In this document: in pieces, positions 1 through 6,225 of the stretch
How positions within the stretch are numbered: the stretch's first letter is position 1
How the letters are laid out: each line of letters starts with the position of its first letter
From: Betaproteobacteria bacterium
GTDB lineage: Bacteria > Pseudomonadota > Gammaproteobacteria > Burkholderiales > Burkholderiaceae_E
Assembly (NCBI GenBank): GCA_009922405.1
Contig: RFVZ01000152.1
Location: forward strand, 1-6,225
Length of the DNA stretch: 6,225 nucleotides
Direction: 5' to 3'
Program-made: the position numbers and the translations under genes
Notes under the pieces: model-generated
Seen by the model: the letters and a program-made list of their open reading frames with translations, nothing else
The model's database searches: none
Told to the model about the DNA's origin: nothing

Positions 1-1475
1 CGGTCAAGGCCCGCAAGAGTGGTCGACATGCCACCTCAGACTGGATGGAAGTCGAGAAGCAACGCGGCATCTCGGTCGCCAGCTCGGTCATGCAGTTTCA
101 GTGGGGCGGTTGCACATTTAACTTGCTTGATACCCCGGGCCACAAGGATTTCTCGGAGGACACCTATCGGGTGCTCACCGCCGTCGATTGCGCAATCATG
201 GTGGTTGACGCGGCCAAGGGCGTCGAGGAGCAAACCATCAAGCTGCTCCAGGTCTGTCGACTGCGCGACACGCCAATCATTACTTTTGTAAACAAGATGG
301 ACCGCGAGGTCCGCGAACCCATCGAGTTGCTCGATGAGATCGAATCGATCCTGAAGATTCAATGCGCCCCAGTGACCTGGCCGGTTGGTATGGGGAAGCG
401 ATTTCGCGGCGTGTACCACATGCAACGGGACGAAATCCTGCGGTTTCGGGCCGGCGAAGAGCGCGCAGGCGATGACGCTGTCCAAGTCCTGCACGGCCTC
501 GATGATCCCGTGCTGGATCGTGAATTCCCGGACGAAGCGACGCAATTACGCAACGATGTCGAACTGGTTCGGGCCGCCAGCGGGACCTTCGAGCTCGAGG
601 CGTTTCTGGCTGGGCGTCAGACACCCGTGTTCTTTGGTTCCGGGATCAACAACTTTGGCGTCCGCGAGATTCTTGGGGCCCTTGCTGAATGGGCGCCACC
701 GCCGCAGTCGCGCCCGGCCAGAGTTCGACGCGTTGAACCCACCGAACCCGCGTTCACAGCGTTCGTATTCAAAATTCAAGCGAATATGGACCCACAACAT
801 CGGGACCGAATCGCGTTTGTGCGGGTCTGCTCCGGGCGCTATCACCCGGGCATTAAAGTCCGTCACGTGCGCCTGGGACGTGAAATGAAAATCGCGAACG
901 CAGTTACTTTTATGGCGAACGAGCGTTCGCGGATGGAAGACGCGGTTGCCGGCGATATTCTGGGCATCCACAACCACGGCCAGTTGCAGATCGGAGACAC
1001 CCTTTCGGAGTCGGGTGAGGCACTGGGCTTTGAAGGAATCCCATACTTCGCACCGGAACTATTTAGCCTCCCGCGGTTACGTGACCCGATGAAGACCAAG
1101 CCACTCCAGAAAGGCTTGCGCGAACTCGGCGAAGAGGGGGCGGTGCAAGTTTTCGAGTCCCTGATGGACAGTTCATTGCTGCTCGGAGGTGTTGGTCAAC
1201 TTCAGTTCGAAGTGGTTCAGGAACGTCTGCGCACCGAGTATGGCGTCGACGCGTCATTCGAACGAGCTGGCATCACGGCCGCCCGCTGGATCACCTTTGA
1301 TGACCCCGCCCAACTCAAGGAATTTGAACGCGCTTATCCTTCCCGATTGGCGCGCGATGTCGACGGCAACCTCGTCTACCTGGTTGACAGCCGCCATACG
1401 CTGGCCGTCACGATGGAACGTTGGCCCAAGGTCCACTTTCATGAAACGCGCGAACACGGCCAACGCCTCAGCTAA
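1..1475 (+). CDS. prfC: Peptide chain release factor 3 (RF3), 5'-truncated by window edge
   Basis: RF3 is the translational GTPase that removes RF1 and RF2 from the ribosome after peptide release; it acts in the cytoplasm. The reading frame is open from base 3 with no start inside the window, giving about 490 visible residues and a TAA stop. Compared from memory with the 529-residue E. coli protein, about 45 N-terminal residues are missing, including the P-loop. Visible GTPase motifs are the switch II DTPGH (129-143) followed by DFSEDTYR, and the base-recognition NKMD (291-302). RF3-specific stretches include SDWMEVEKQRGIS near the left edge, FKIQANMDPQHRDR at the start of the beta-barrel domain, GIPYFAPELF, and the C-terminal FHETREH. 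No frameshift or missing motif is seen in the visible part. EF-G and TypA were considered, but the SDWMEVEKQRGIS and C-terminal signatures fit RF3. The next gene starts 12 bases downstream, so the two are probably co-transcribed. Confidence 0.98.
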   Translation, partial: VKARKSGRHATSDWMEVEKQRGISVASSVMQFQWGGCTFNLLDTPGHKDFSEDTYRVLTAVDCAIMVVDAAKGVEEQTIKLLQVCRLRDTPIITFVNKMDREVREPIELLDEIESILKIQCAPVTWPVGMGKRFRGVYHMQRDEILRFRAGEERAGDDAVQVLHGLDDPVLDREFPDEATQLRNDVELVRAASGTFELEAFLAGRQTPVFFGSGINNFGVREILGALAEWAPPPQSRPARVRRVEPTEPAFTAFVFKIQANMDPQHRDRIAFVRVCSGRYHPGIKVRHVRLGREMKIANAVTFMANERSRMEDAVAGDILGIHNHGQLQIGDTLSESGEALGFEGIPYFAPELFSLPRLRDPMKTKPLQKGLRELGEEGAVQVFESLMDSSLLLGGVGQLQFEVVQERLRTEYGVDASFERAGITAARWITFDDPAQLKEFERAYPSRLARDVDGNLVYLVDSRHTLAVTMERWPKVHFHETREHGQRLS

Positions 1476-1487
1476 ACCGAGAACACC

Positions 1488-2120
1488 ATGAATCACGATC
1501 CGCACTCACACGACTCCCACAACCATGATCATGATCATGATCAGCACGGACATGATCACGCGCACGACCATAGTCACCACCACGATCATCGTCACGCGCA
1601 CGGTCATGAACATCATCACGACCATGACCATGACCATGACCACGACCATGACCATGCTCACCCTTCGACACCCGTTGCAGAGATCCCCAATGAAGCGTTG
1701 TTGGTCGAAGCCCTATCGCTCCTGGGAGAGGGCGTGACCGCTAACCGAATCGAGGCCGCCGCGCATTCGATCGGCTTGGCCCAAGGTGTCCTGCTGCAAC
1801 TAGACGAGCTCGGACTTGGGTTGTTTGACCTGGCTTTACATGCCGAACTGGATTCACTTAAAGCGGTCGCTCAGGCGGCCATGCCCGGCGCCAAAAAGGC
1901 GAAAGTCGTCTCCGTGCGCTTCCCGGAAGCGGCCGTTTATGTCATCGAAAAAATGGCCCACGGCTTTCGTCGGGGCGGTCGAGCAGCGGGAGGCGGGTTC
2001 TACGATTACCCCGCTGGCGCTGAGCCTCAACTGTGGAGCGGACTCAAAGTCTTTGAGCGTGGCGCCCGCGAGGTCGATGACGCATCGTTGGCTGAGCGCC
2101 TGCGGGCTGCGATTCGCTAA
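1488..2120 (+). CDS. His/Asp-rich protein with a stand-alone 3-hydroxyacyl-CoA dehydrogenase C-terminal-like domain
   Basis: This 210-residue protein has two parts. Residues 2-58 (1491-1661) are almost entirely His-X repeats, with 29 His, many Asp and a run of HD pairs at 44-56; such tails normally bind Ni, Zn, Co or Cu. Residues from about 67 onward resemble the C-terminal domain of FadB/FadJ-like 3-hydroxyacyl-CoA dehydrogenases: NEALLVEALSLLGEGV (68-83), a helical LLQLDELGLGLFDLAL segment, then RAAGGGFYDYP (165-175) and LWSGL (182-186), ending near the usual domain boundary (LAERLRAAIR). The Rossmann NAD-binding domain with its GxGxxG motif and catalytic His/Glu is absent, so dehydrogenase activity alone is unlikely. 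There is no signal peptide or membrane segment, so it is probably cytoplasmic. It starts 12 bases after the prfC stop with only a weak ribosome site (GAGA, 1479-1482). The homology is my recognition from sequence; the metal role is inferred and the actual function unknown. Confidence 0.88.
   Translation: MNHDPHSHDSHNHDHDHDQHGHDHAHDHSHHHDHRHAHGHEHHHDHDHDHDHDHDHAHPSTPVAEIPNEALLVEALSLLGEGVTANRIEAAAHSIGLAQGVLLQLDELGLGLFDLALHAELDSLKAVAQAAMPGAKKAKVVSVRFPEAAVYVIEKMAHGFRRGGRAAGGGFYDYPAGAEPQLWSGLKVFERGAREVDDASLAERLRAAIR
1524..1541 (+). repeat. Hexanucleotide tandem repeat CATGAT x3 (first His-Asp block)
   Basis: Three exact copies of catgat run in frame inside the His-rich coding region and encode His-Asp pairs. 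The six-base period means gain or loss of a unit changes the protein by one HD pair without a frameshift. Confidence 0.8.
1620..1655 (+). repeat. Hexanucleotide tandem repeat GACCAT x6 (second His-Asp block)
   Basis: Six consecutive units of gaccat are present, with one unit (1638-1643) reading gaccac, and they encode Asp-His pairs. Near-perfect nucleotide identity, despite free choice between the two His and two Asp codons, suggests recent slippage expansion rather than only selection on the protein. The unit is in frame, so copy-number change would only lengthen or shorten the His tail. Confidence 0.85.
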
Positions 2121-2169
2121 CCCGCGCGAGGGCGCTCTCTGTCCAGGTAACAGAATCAGCGCCAAACAA

Positions 2170-2216
2170 GGAGGCTTGGCCGGTCAATAAACCGGTTGTT
2201 CATTGTCCAAGCCTCC
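2170..2216 (-). terminator. Nested inverted repeat between convergent genes, likely pnp terminator
   Basis: A perfect 10-base inverted repeat (2170-2179 with 2207-2216) encloses a second perfect 5-base stem (2180-2184 with 2191-2195, six-base loop). It lies 9 bases past the pnp stop on the leftward strand and 49 bases past the stop of the His-rich gene on the rightward strand. Read leftward, the stem is followed by TTGTTTGG, a weak T-rich tail; read rightward there is no T-run. It therefore fits best as the end of the leuA-rpsO-pnp transcript, perhaps also protecting the 3' end of the opposite transcript. The long asymmetric loop is unusual for a textbook intrinsic terminator. Confidence 0.55.
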
Positions 2217-2225
2217 TCGGTCGAC

Positions 2226-4349
2226 TCACTCGAGGGGCATTTCCCGCTCTTCGGGGGTCACAGCCTTCATCGACAGGCGCAAGCGTCCCTTGTCATCGGC
2301 CTCGATTGCCTTGATACGGATCTTGTCGCCTTCTTTAACGAAATCGCCGACACGCTCAACGCGCTCGTTAGCAATCTGGCTCACATGCAGCAAACCATCG
2401 CGCCCGGGCATAATCTGCACGATCGCACCAAACTCAAGAACCTTGAGGACGGTGCCCTCGTATACGCGGCCAATCTCGACTTCAGCCGTGATCTCTTCGA
2501 TCCGGCGACGTGCGCGTAGCGCTGCATCCCCATCGGTAGCAGCGATCGTGATCTGACCATCGTCCTTGATATCGATCTGCGTACCGGTTTCTTCGGTGAT
2601 GGCACGAATGACAGCCCCACCCTTACCGATCACATCCCGAATCCGTTCGGGGTTGATTTTCATTGAATACATGCGGGGCGCATAGGCTGACAACTCTTCA
2701 CGCGCACCGCCGACAGCTGCCTTCATCTTCTCGAGGATGTGCAAACGGCCTTCGCGCGCCTGCGCCAGTGCCACTTGCATGATTTCGCGAGTGATCCCCT
2801 GAATCTTGATATCCATCTGCAGCGCAGTGATACCCGTCTCGGTTCCGGCCACCTTGAAGTCCATGTCGCCCAGGTGATCTTCATCGCCCAAGATGTCGGT
2901 CAGGACAGCGAAGCGTTTGCCTTCAAGGATCAGACCCATCGCGATGCCCGCCACGTGCGCTTTCATCGGTACACCGGCATCCATCAGTGCGAGGCAACCA
3001 CCACACACCGATGCCATCGAGGATGAGCCATTCGATTCGGTAATTTCGGACACTACGCGCAGCGAATACCCAAAATCAGCAGCGGAGGGAATCAACGGGT
3101 TGATCCCGCGCTTGGCGAGACGGCCGTGGCCGATTTCGCGACGCTTAGGACTGCCAACGCGACCGGTTTCGCCGGTCGCGAATGGGGGAAAGTTGTACTG
3201 GAACATAAACCGTTCTTTGTACTCACCCGCGATGGCGTCAATCACCTGCTCGTCCCTGGCCGTACCCAGCGTCGCCGTGACCAGAGCCTGGGTTTCACCG
3301 CGGGTGAACAAAGCCGATCCGTGGACCCGCGGCAAGACGCCGGTGCGGATCGAAATCGGCCGTACCGTGCGGGTATCACGCCCGTCGATCCGTGGATGCC
3401 CATCGAGGATCTGCTGACGCACAATCCGTGATTGCACGTCAAATAACCGCGAATCGAGTTCTACAGAATCGAGTTTCGGATGACCGGCCGCGTCGGCCTC
3501 GGCCACCAAGGTTGCTTTGGTAGCCGTCTCGATGTCGTCGATCCGGACCGAGCGTTCCTGTTTGCTGCGAATCGCGTAGGCCTCGCGCAATGGGGCTTCG
3601 GCCAGTTGGTTAATGCGCTCAACCAGGGTTGCGTCAGGGACTGGAGCGGTCCATGCCCATTCGGGTTTGCCGCCGGCCTCGACGAGCTCGTGGATCGCAT
3701 CGATTGCAATCTGCATCTGCTCGTGGCCAAACACGACCGCACCCAACATCACATCTTCGGGTAACTCGCGGGCCTCGGATTCGACCATTAGCACGGCACT
3801 TTCAGTGCCCGCAACGACCAGATCCAGAGCCGATTCGGCAATCTGGGCCACGGATGGATTGAGAACGTACGCGCCATTGAGCCAGCCCACGCGCGCGGCG
3901 CCGATTGGTCCGTTGAACGGAATGCCTGAGATCGCGAGGGCGGCGGATGCCGCGATCAGCGCAGGGATATCCGGTTCCACCGCTGGATTGAGAGACAGCA
4001 CCGACAGAATAATTTGGACTTCGTTATAGAAACCGTCTGGGAACAGCGGGCGCAGCGGCCGGTCTGTCAATCGAGCGGTGAGCGTTTCCTTTTCGGTAGG
4101 ACGCCCTTCACGCTTGAAAAAACCACCGGGAATCCGTCCAGCGGCGTAGAACTTTTCCTGGTAATCAACGGTCAGCGGAAAGAATGTCTGCCCGGGTTTT
4201 GCATTTTTGGCGGCAACAACCGTAGCGAGCACCACGGTATCGTCCATATTAACGACTACAGCACCCGTGGCTTGACGGGCGATTTCGCCGGTCTCCATGG
4301 TGACGGTATTAGCGCCCCACTGAAAGGTTTTGCGTGAGATTTCAAACAC
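2226..4349 (-). CDS. pnp: Polynucleotide phosphorylase (PNPase)
   Basis: PNPase is the trimeric 3'-to-5' phosphorolytic exoribonuclease that degrades RNA to nucleoside diphosphates, often within the RNase E degradosome. The 707-residue product is close to the usual length (about 711 in E. coli). Domain order is complete. The first RNase PH core contains FFKREGRP (78-84 region), then comes a helical linker. The second RNase PH core has LFTRGETQALVT (347-358) and the SSSMASVCGG loop. The acidic active-site stretch LGDEDHLGDMDFK includes Asp489 (2883-2885) and Asp495 (2865-2867). A KH domain follows with GKGG (575-578), then an S1 domain from about 625 to 695 (EGTVLKVLEFGAIV, GLLHVSQIANERV). The start codon is GTG (4347-4349), supported by AAGGA eight bases upstream and by family N-terminal alignment (FEISRKTFQWG). 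It lies 136 bases downstream of rpsO and is probably co-transcribed with it. No defect is seen. Confidence 0.98.
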   Translation of the reverse strand: MFEISRKTFQWGANTVTMETGEIARQATGAVVVNMDDTVVLATVVAAKNAKPGQTFFPLTVDYQEKFYAAGRIPGGFFKREGRPTEKETLTARLTDRPLRPLFPDGFYNEVQIILSVLSLNPAVEPDIPALIAASAALAISGIPFNGPIGAARVGWLNGAYVLNPSVAQIAESALDLVVAGTESAVLMVESEARELPEDVMLGAVVFGHEQMQIAIDAIHELVEAGGKPEWAWTAPVPDATLVERINQLAEAPLREAYAIRSKQERSVRIDDIETATKATLVAEADAAGHPKLDSVELDSRLFDVQSRIVRQQILDGHPRIDGRDTRTVRPISIRTGVLPRVHGSALFTRGETQALVTATLGTARDEQVIDAIAGEYKERFMFQYNFPPFATGETGRVGSPKRREIGHGRLAKRGINPLIPSAADFGYSLRVVSEITESNGSSSMASVCGGCLALMDAGVPMKAHVAGIAMGLILEGKRFAVLTDILGDEDHLGDMDFKVAGTETGITALQMDIKIQGITREIMQVALAQAREGRLHILEKMKAAVGGAREELSAYAPRMYSMKINPERIRDVIGKGGAVIRAITEETGTQIDIKDDGQITIAATDGDAALRARRRIEEITAEVEIGRVYEGTVLKVLEFGAIVQIMPGRDGLLHVSQIANERVERVGDFVKEGDKIRIKAIEADDKGRLRLSMKAVTPEEREMPLE

Positions 4350-4357
4350 AGTCGATT

Positions 4358-4362
4358 TCCTT
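4358..4362 (-). promoter_or_regulatory. Shine-Dalgarno site deciding the GTG start of pnp
   Basis: Read leftward, AAGGA lies eight bases before the GTG codon at 4347-4349. No other in-frame start fits the family N-terminus as well, so this site supports a non-ATG start for pnp. A weaker start codon on this gene would fit its tight control in other bacteria, but that link is inference. Confidence 0.7.
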
Positions 4363-4425
4363 ATTGACTAACATCACCTGGAGAAAAGGCCGGGCGCTCC
4401 AGTTCGCCCCAACGATCGACGCACC

Positions 4426-4461
4426 AAAGCAGCGCCACCTGCTCTCGCAGGGCGCTGCTTT
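4426..4461 (-). promoter_or_regulatory. Long hairpin in the rpsO-pnp spacer (terminator/attenuator or RNase III site)
   Basis: A perfect 11-base stem (4426-4436 with 4451-4461) continues, after a two-base bulge (4437-4438), into a 4-base stem (4439-4442 with 4447-4450). In the leftward transcript the stem is capped by the four-base loop GAGA, which fits the stable GNRA pattern. The hairpin begins 24 bases past the rpsO stop and is followed by only three U residues, so read-through into pnp is expected. In E. coli the same spacer contains the rpsO terminator and the stem cut by RNase III in pnp autoregulation; this hairpin may do one or both jobs. A shorter 5-base stem (4392-4396 with 4405-4409) lies closer to pnp. 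I see no convincing sigma70 promoter for pnp in the spacer. Confidence 0.65.
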
Positions 4462-4485
4462 AGGCGCATCAAGCAGAAAACGGGC

Positions 4486-4755
4486 TTATTTGCGTAATCC
4501 CAGACGCTCGATGAGCGTCCGATACGCATCGACATTGCGGCTCTTGAGGTAGTCAAGCAACTTGCGCCGGCGACTCACCATCTTGAGCAAACCACGACGT
4601 GAGTGGTGATCTTTGACGTGGGCCTTAAAATGACCCGTGAGGTCGTTAATACGGGCGGTCAGAATTGCGACCTGAACCTCGGGCGAGCCCGTGTCCCCTT
4701 TAGCGCGCTGAAAATCCGTAACGATTTTCGATTTATCAAGCGTAGCAACAGACAT
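4486..4755 (-). CDS. rpsO: 30S ribosomal protein S15
   Basis: S15 is a primary binding protein of the 30S platform that contacts the 16S rRNA central domain three-way junction and helps form an intersubunit bridge. The 89-residue product has exactly the usual bacterial length. Conserved RNA-binding stretches are visible: DTGSPEVQVA (21-30), GHF (41-43), KDHHSRRGLL (48-57) and the end LIERLGLRK. The ATG at 4753-4755 is chosen because MSVATLDKSKIV aligns with the family N-terminus, and GGGGA lies upstream at about nine bases; an in-frame ATG or alternative start 48 bases further up would add 16 unrelated residues. It sits between leuA (133-base gap) and pnp, transcribed in the same direction. 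The rpsO-pnp pairing is very widely conserved. Confidence 0.98.
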   Translation of the reverse strand: MSVATLDKSKIVTDFQRAKGDTGSPEVQVAILTARINDLTGHFKAHVKDHHSRRGLLKMVSRRRKLLDYLKSRNVDAYRTLIERLGLRK

Positions 4756-4790
4756 GTTTATTAATCCCCAAATTGGTGCGCCCGCTTCTT

Positions 4791-4805
4791 GGGTGGTGTC
4801 CACCC
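4791..4805 (-). promoter_or_regulatory. Compact hairpin in the rpsO leader, possible S15 autoregulatory element
   Basis: A perfect 6-base GC-rich stem (4791-4796 with 4800-4805) has a three-base loop and lies 35 bases before the rpsO ATG. It is followed by a segment containing CACCAATTTGGGG that overlaps the ribosome site and could pair alternatively with the GGGTGG arm. S15 represses its own mRNA in several bacteria through leader structures that differ between lineages, so a role here is plausible but unproven. A possible -10 box (TGTAAT read leftward, 4814-4819) lies just upstream and would start the transcript at about this hairpin, but it has no good -35 partner. Confidence 0.35.
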
Positions 4806-4828
4806 TTGACCGGATTACACAATACTTG

Positions 4829-4853
4829 CGGTTGCACCGGGAGTGCGCAACCG
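4829..4853 (-). other. Inverted repeat in the leuA-rpsO spacer
   Basis: A perfect 7-base inverted repeat (4829-4835 with 4847-4853) with an 11-base spacer lies 35 bases past the leuA stop. It lacks a T-run in the leftward direction, so it is a poor intrinsic terminator. It could be a transcript-stabilising stem or a protein-binding palindrome upstream of rpsO. Chance occurrence is possible. Confidence 0.35.
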
Positions 4854-4888
4854 TGCCGAGTAGCCCGAAATTGTATCAGGATTACCGA

Positions 4889-6225
4889 TCAAGGCTGCGG
4901 ATTGACTCGTTCGTTACGCGACTGAAGCTTGTTCAATGCGTTCAGGTAGGCCTTGGCTGAGGCAACAACAATGTCTGGATCGGCGCCCACGCCGTTCACA
5001 ATACGCCCAGCCCGAGTAAGGCGCATTGTGACCTCACCCTGAGATTCAGTCGTTCCTGAACTGATCGAGTTCACCGAAAAGAGCAGAAGTTCAGCACCTG
5101 AATTCACGACCGATTCAATCGCCTTGACCGTGGCGTCAACCGGTCCGTTACCCTGACTCTCCGCCTTTTGTTCCTGACCACTTTGAGCAAAGACGACCCG
5201 TGCGTGGGGACGCTCGCCGGTCTCGGAGTGCTGTGAAAGTGAGATGAACCGATAAAGCTCATCACCAACCTCGATGCCATCGCCGCCCGCAAGTGCATGG
5301 AGATCTTCGTCGAAAATTTCCGATTTTCGATCGGCCAAATCCTTGAACCGAGCGAAAGCTTCGTTCAGGGCGGTCTCACCGTCCAACGCAATCCCGAGTT
5401 CGTCGAGGCGTTGCCGAAAGGCGTTCCGCCCCGAAAGCTTACCCAGCACGATACGGTTGGCCGACCAGCCCACGTCTTCGGCCCGCATAATTTCGTAGGT
5501 ATCGCGGGCCTTCAGCACGCCATCCTGATGGATGCCAGACGCATGGGCAAACGCGTTCGCGCCGACGATCGCCTTGTTGGGTTGGACCGCAAAACCAGTA
5601 ATGTTGGACACCAGTCGGCTGGCGGGCACGATCTGGCTCGTGTCGATTCCGACGTCCAGACCAAAATAATCGCGACGCGTTTTCACAGCCATCACGATCT
5701 CTTCGAGCGAGGCATTACCGGCGCGCTCACCCAATCCATTGATCGTGCACTCGACCTGTCGCGCACCGCCAATCCGGACACCTGCAAGTGAATTAGCGAC
5801 TGCCATCCCGAGATCATTGTGGCAATGGGTCGACCAGATCGCCTTGTCCGAATTCGGCACCCGCTCGCGCAGATTGCGGATGAACTCACCATACAGTTCA
5901 GGAACGCCGTAGCCAACCGTGTCAGGAATATTGAGCGTCGTTGCACCCTCTTCGATCACCGCCTCGAGCACACGACACAAAAAATCGGGGTCCGAGCGGT
6001 AACCGTCCTCGGGTGAAAACTCGACATCACCAACCAGATTGCGTGCAAATCGTACCGACAGCTTTGACTGCTCAAGGACCTGCTCCGGCGTCATCCGCAG
6101 TTTCTTCTCCATGTGCAAGGCACTCGTTGCGATGAACGTATGAATCCGCGCCGATTGCGCGGGAGCCAGGGCCTCGGCCGCCCGCGCGATGTCCCGATCA
6201 TTCGCACGGGCGAGCGAGCAAACGG
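4889..6225 (-). CDS. leuA: 2-isopropylmalate synthase, N-terminus cut by window edge
   Basis: LeuA catalyses the first committed step of leucine synthesis, condensing acetyl-CoA with 2-oxoisovalerate. The frame is open to the window end, giving about 445 residues; the part beyond 6118 continues as family-typical sequence (VCSLARANDRDIARAAEAL, RIHTFIATSALHMEKKL), so no start lies inside the window. About 70 N-terminal residues are missing by comparison with E. coli, including the DTTLRDGEQ catalytic region. Visible hallmarks are NIPDTVGY, the metal-binding HCHND (5813-5827), GLGERAGN, and the SGIHQDGVLK segment. The C-terminal regulatory domain that mediates leucine feedback is complete, with GNGPVDATVKAIESVV and GVGADPDIVVASAKAYLNAL. 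The overall architecture fits the shorter type I enzymes of proteobacteria rather than the long actinobacterial form. It heads the leftward block leuA-rpsO-pnp; no leader or promoter is visible because the 5' end is outside. Confidence 0.97.
   Translation of the reverse strand, partial: VCSLARANDRDIARAAEALAPAQSARIHTFIATSALHMEKKLRMTPEQVLEQSKLSVRFARNLVGDVEFSPEDGYRSDPDFLCRVLEAVIEEGATTLNIPDTVGYGVPELYGEFIRNLRERVPNSDKAIWSTHCHNDLGMAVANSLAGVRIGGARQVECTINGLGERAGNASLEEIVMAVKTRRDYFGLDVGIDTSQIVPASRLVSNITGFAVQPNKAIVGANAFAHASGIHQDGVLKARDTYEIMRAEDVGWSANRIVLGKLSGRNAFRQRLDELGIALDGETALNEAFARFKDLADRKSEIFDEDLHALAGGDGIEVGDELYRFISLSQHSETGERPHARVVFAQSGQEQKAESQGNGPVDATVKAIESVVNSGAELLLFSVNSISSGTTESQGEVTMRLTRAGRIVNGVGADPDIVVASAKAYLNALNKLQSRNERVNPQP

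Noticed and set aside
1524..1655. The short repeats as a CRISPR array.
   Set aside because: The repeats are six bases long with no spacers, and they are in frame within a coding region.
1488..1661. The His-rich segment as the cytoplasmic loop of a ZIP or CDF metal transporter, or the tail of HypB, UreE or SlyD.
   Set aside because: There are no membrane segments, no GTPase P-loop, and no FKBP or UreE-like sequence; the remainder matches the dehydrogenase C-terminal domain instead.
1468..1671. Leftward open frame opposite the His-rich region, itself rich in His, Asp, Arg and Gly.
   Set aside because: It is the mirror of a low-complexity repeat with no recognisable domain or ribosome site; the rightward frame continues into a conserved domain.
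2893..3417. Rightward open frame of 174 codons inside pnp.
   Set aside because: It overlaps fully conserved PNPase core sequence on the other strand and has no recognisable features; likewise the rightward frame at 5297-5791 inside leuA and the leftward frames inside prfC (36-545, 546-977).
4486..4803. A longer S15 starting 48 bases upstream of the chosen ATG.
   Set aside because: The extra 16 residues do not fit the family, would cover the leader hairpin, and the internal ATG gives the standard 89-residue length with a ribosome site.
4814..4842. A sigma70 promoter for rpsO with -10 TGTAAT.
   Set aside because: The -10 matches well, but no acceptable -35 lies at 15-18 bases, so it is only noted with the leader hairpin and not called as a promoter.
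4889..6118. LeuA starting at an internal alternative codon near 6118.
   Set aside because: The codon there is TTG, and the frame upstream keeps encoding conserved LeuA sequence to the window end.

Overview
The window looks like chromosomal DNA from a betaproteobacterium, most likely of the order Burkholderiales. Two things point there. The protein sequences of LeuA (for example HMEKKLRMTPEQV and VGANAFAHASGIHQDGVLK) and of PNPase have a betaproteobacterial character, and the gene order leuA-rpsO-pnp is one I associate with that group. This is a judgement from memory of the families, not from a search. The sequence is moderately GC-rich. I see no insertion sequence, prophage, CRISPR array, tRNA or rRNA.

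The left third is read rightward. It holds the 3' nine-tenths of prfC (release factor RF3, cut by the window start). Twelve bases after it comes a 210-residue gene with an extreme His/Asp-rich N-terminus (29 His in the first 58 residues). The rest of that protein resembles only the C-terminal domain of 3-hydroxyacyl-CoA dehydrogenases, with no NAD-binding domain. This is the one truly unusual gene here.

The right two thirds are read leftward as leuA (2-isopropylmalate synthase, cut by the window end), rpsO (ribosomal protein S15) and pnp (polynucleotide phosphorylase). The two blocks converge at about 2121-2225, where a nested perfect inverted repeat is a likely terminator, mainly for pnp. 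The rpsO-pnp spacer carries a long GC-rich hairpin capped by a GNRA-type GAGA loop, in the place where E. coli has the rpsO terminator and the RNase III processing hairpin that controls pnp. The rpsO leader has a compact hairpin that could contribute to S15 autoregulation.

Functionally, the leftward block combines leucine biosynthesis, a 30S ribosomal protein and an RNA-decay enzyme. The rightward block combines translation termination with a probable metal-binding protein of unknown role. Apart from the His-rich gene and the regulatory hairpins, this is ordinary core genome.
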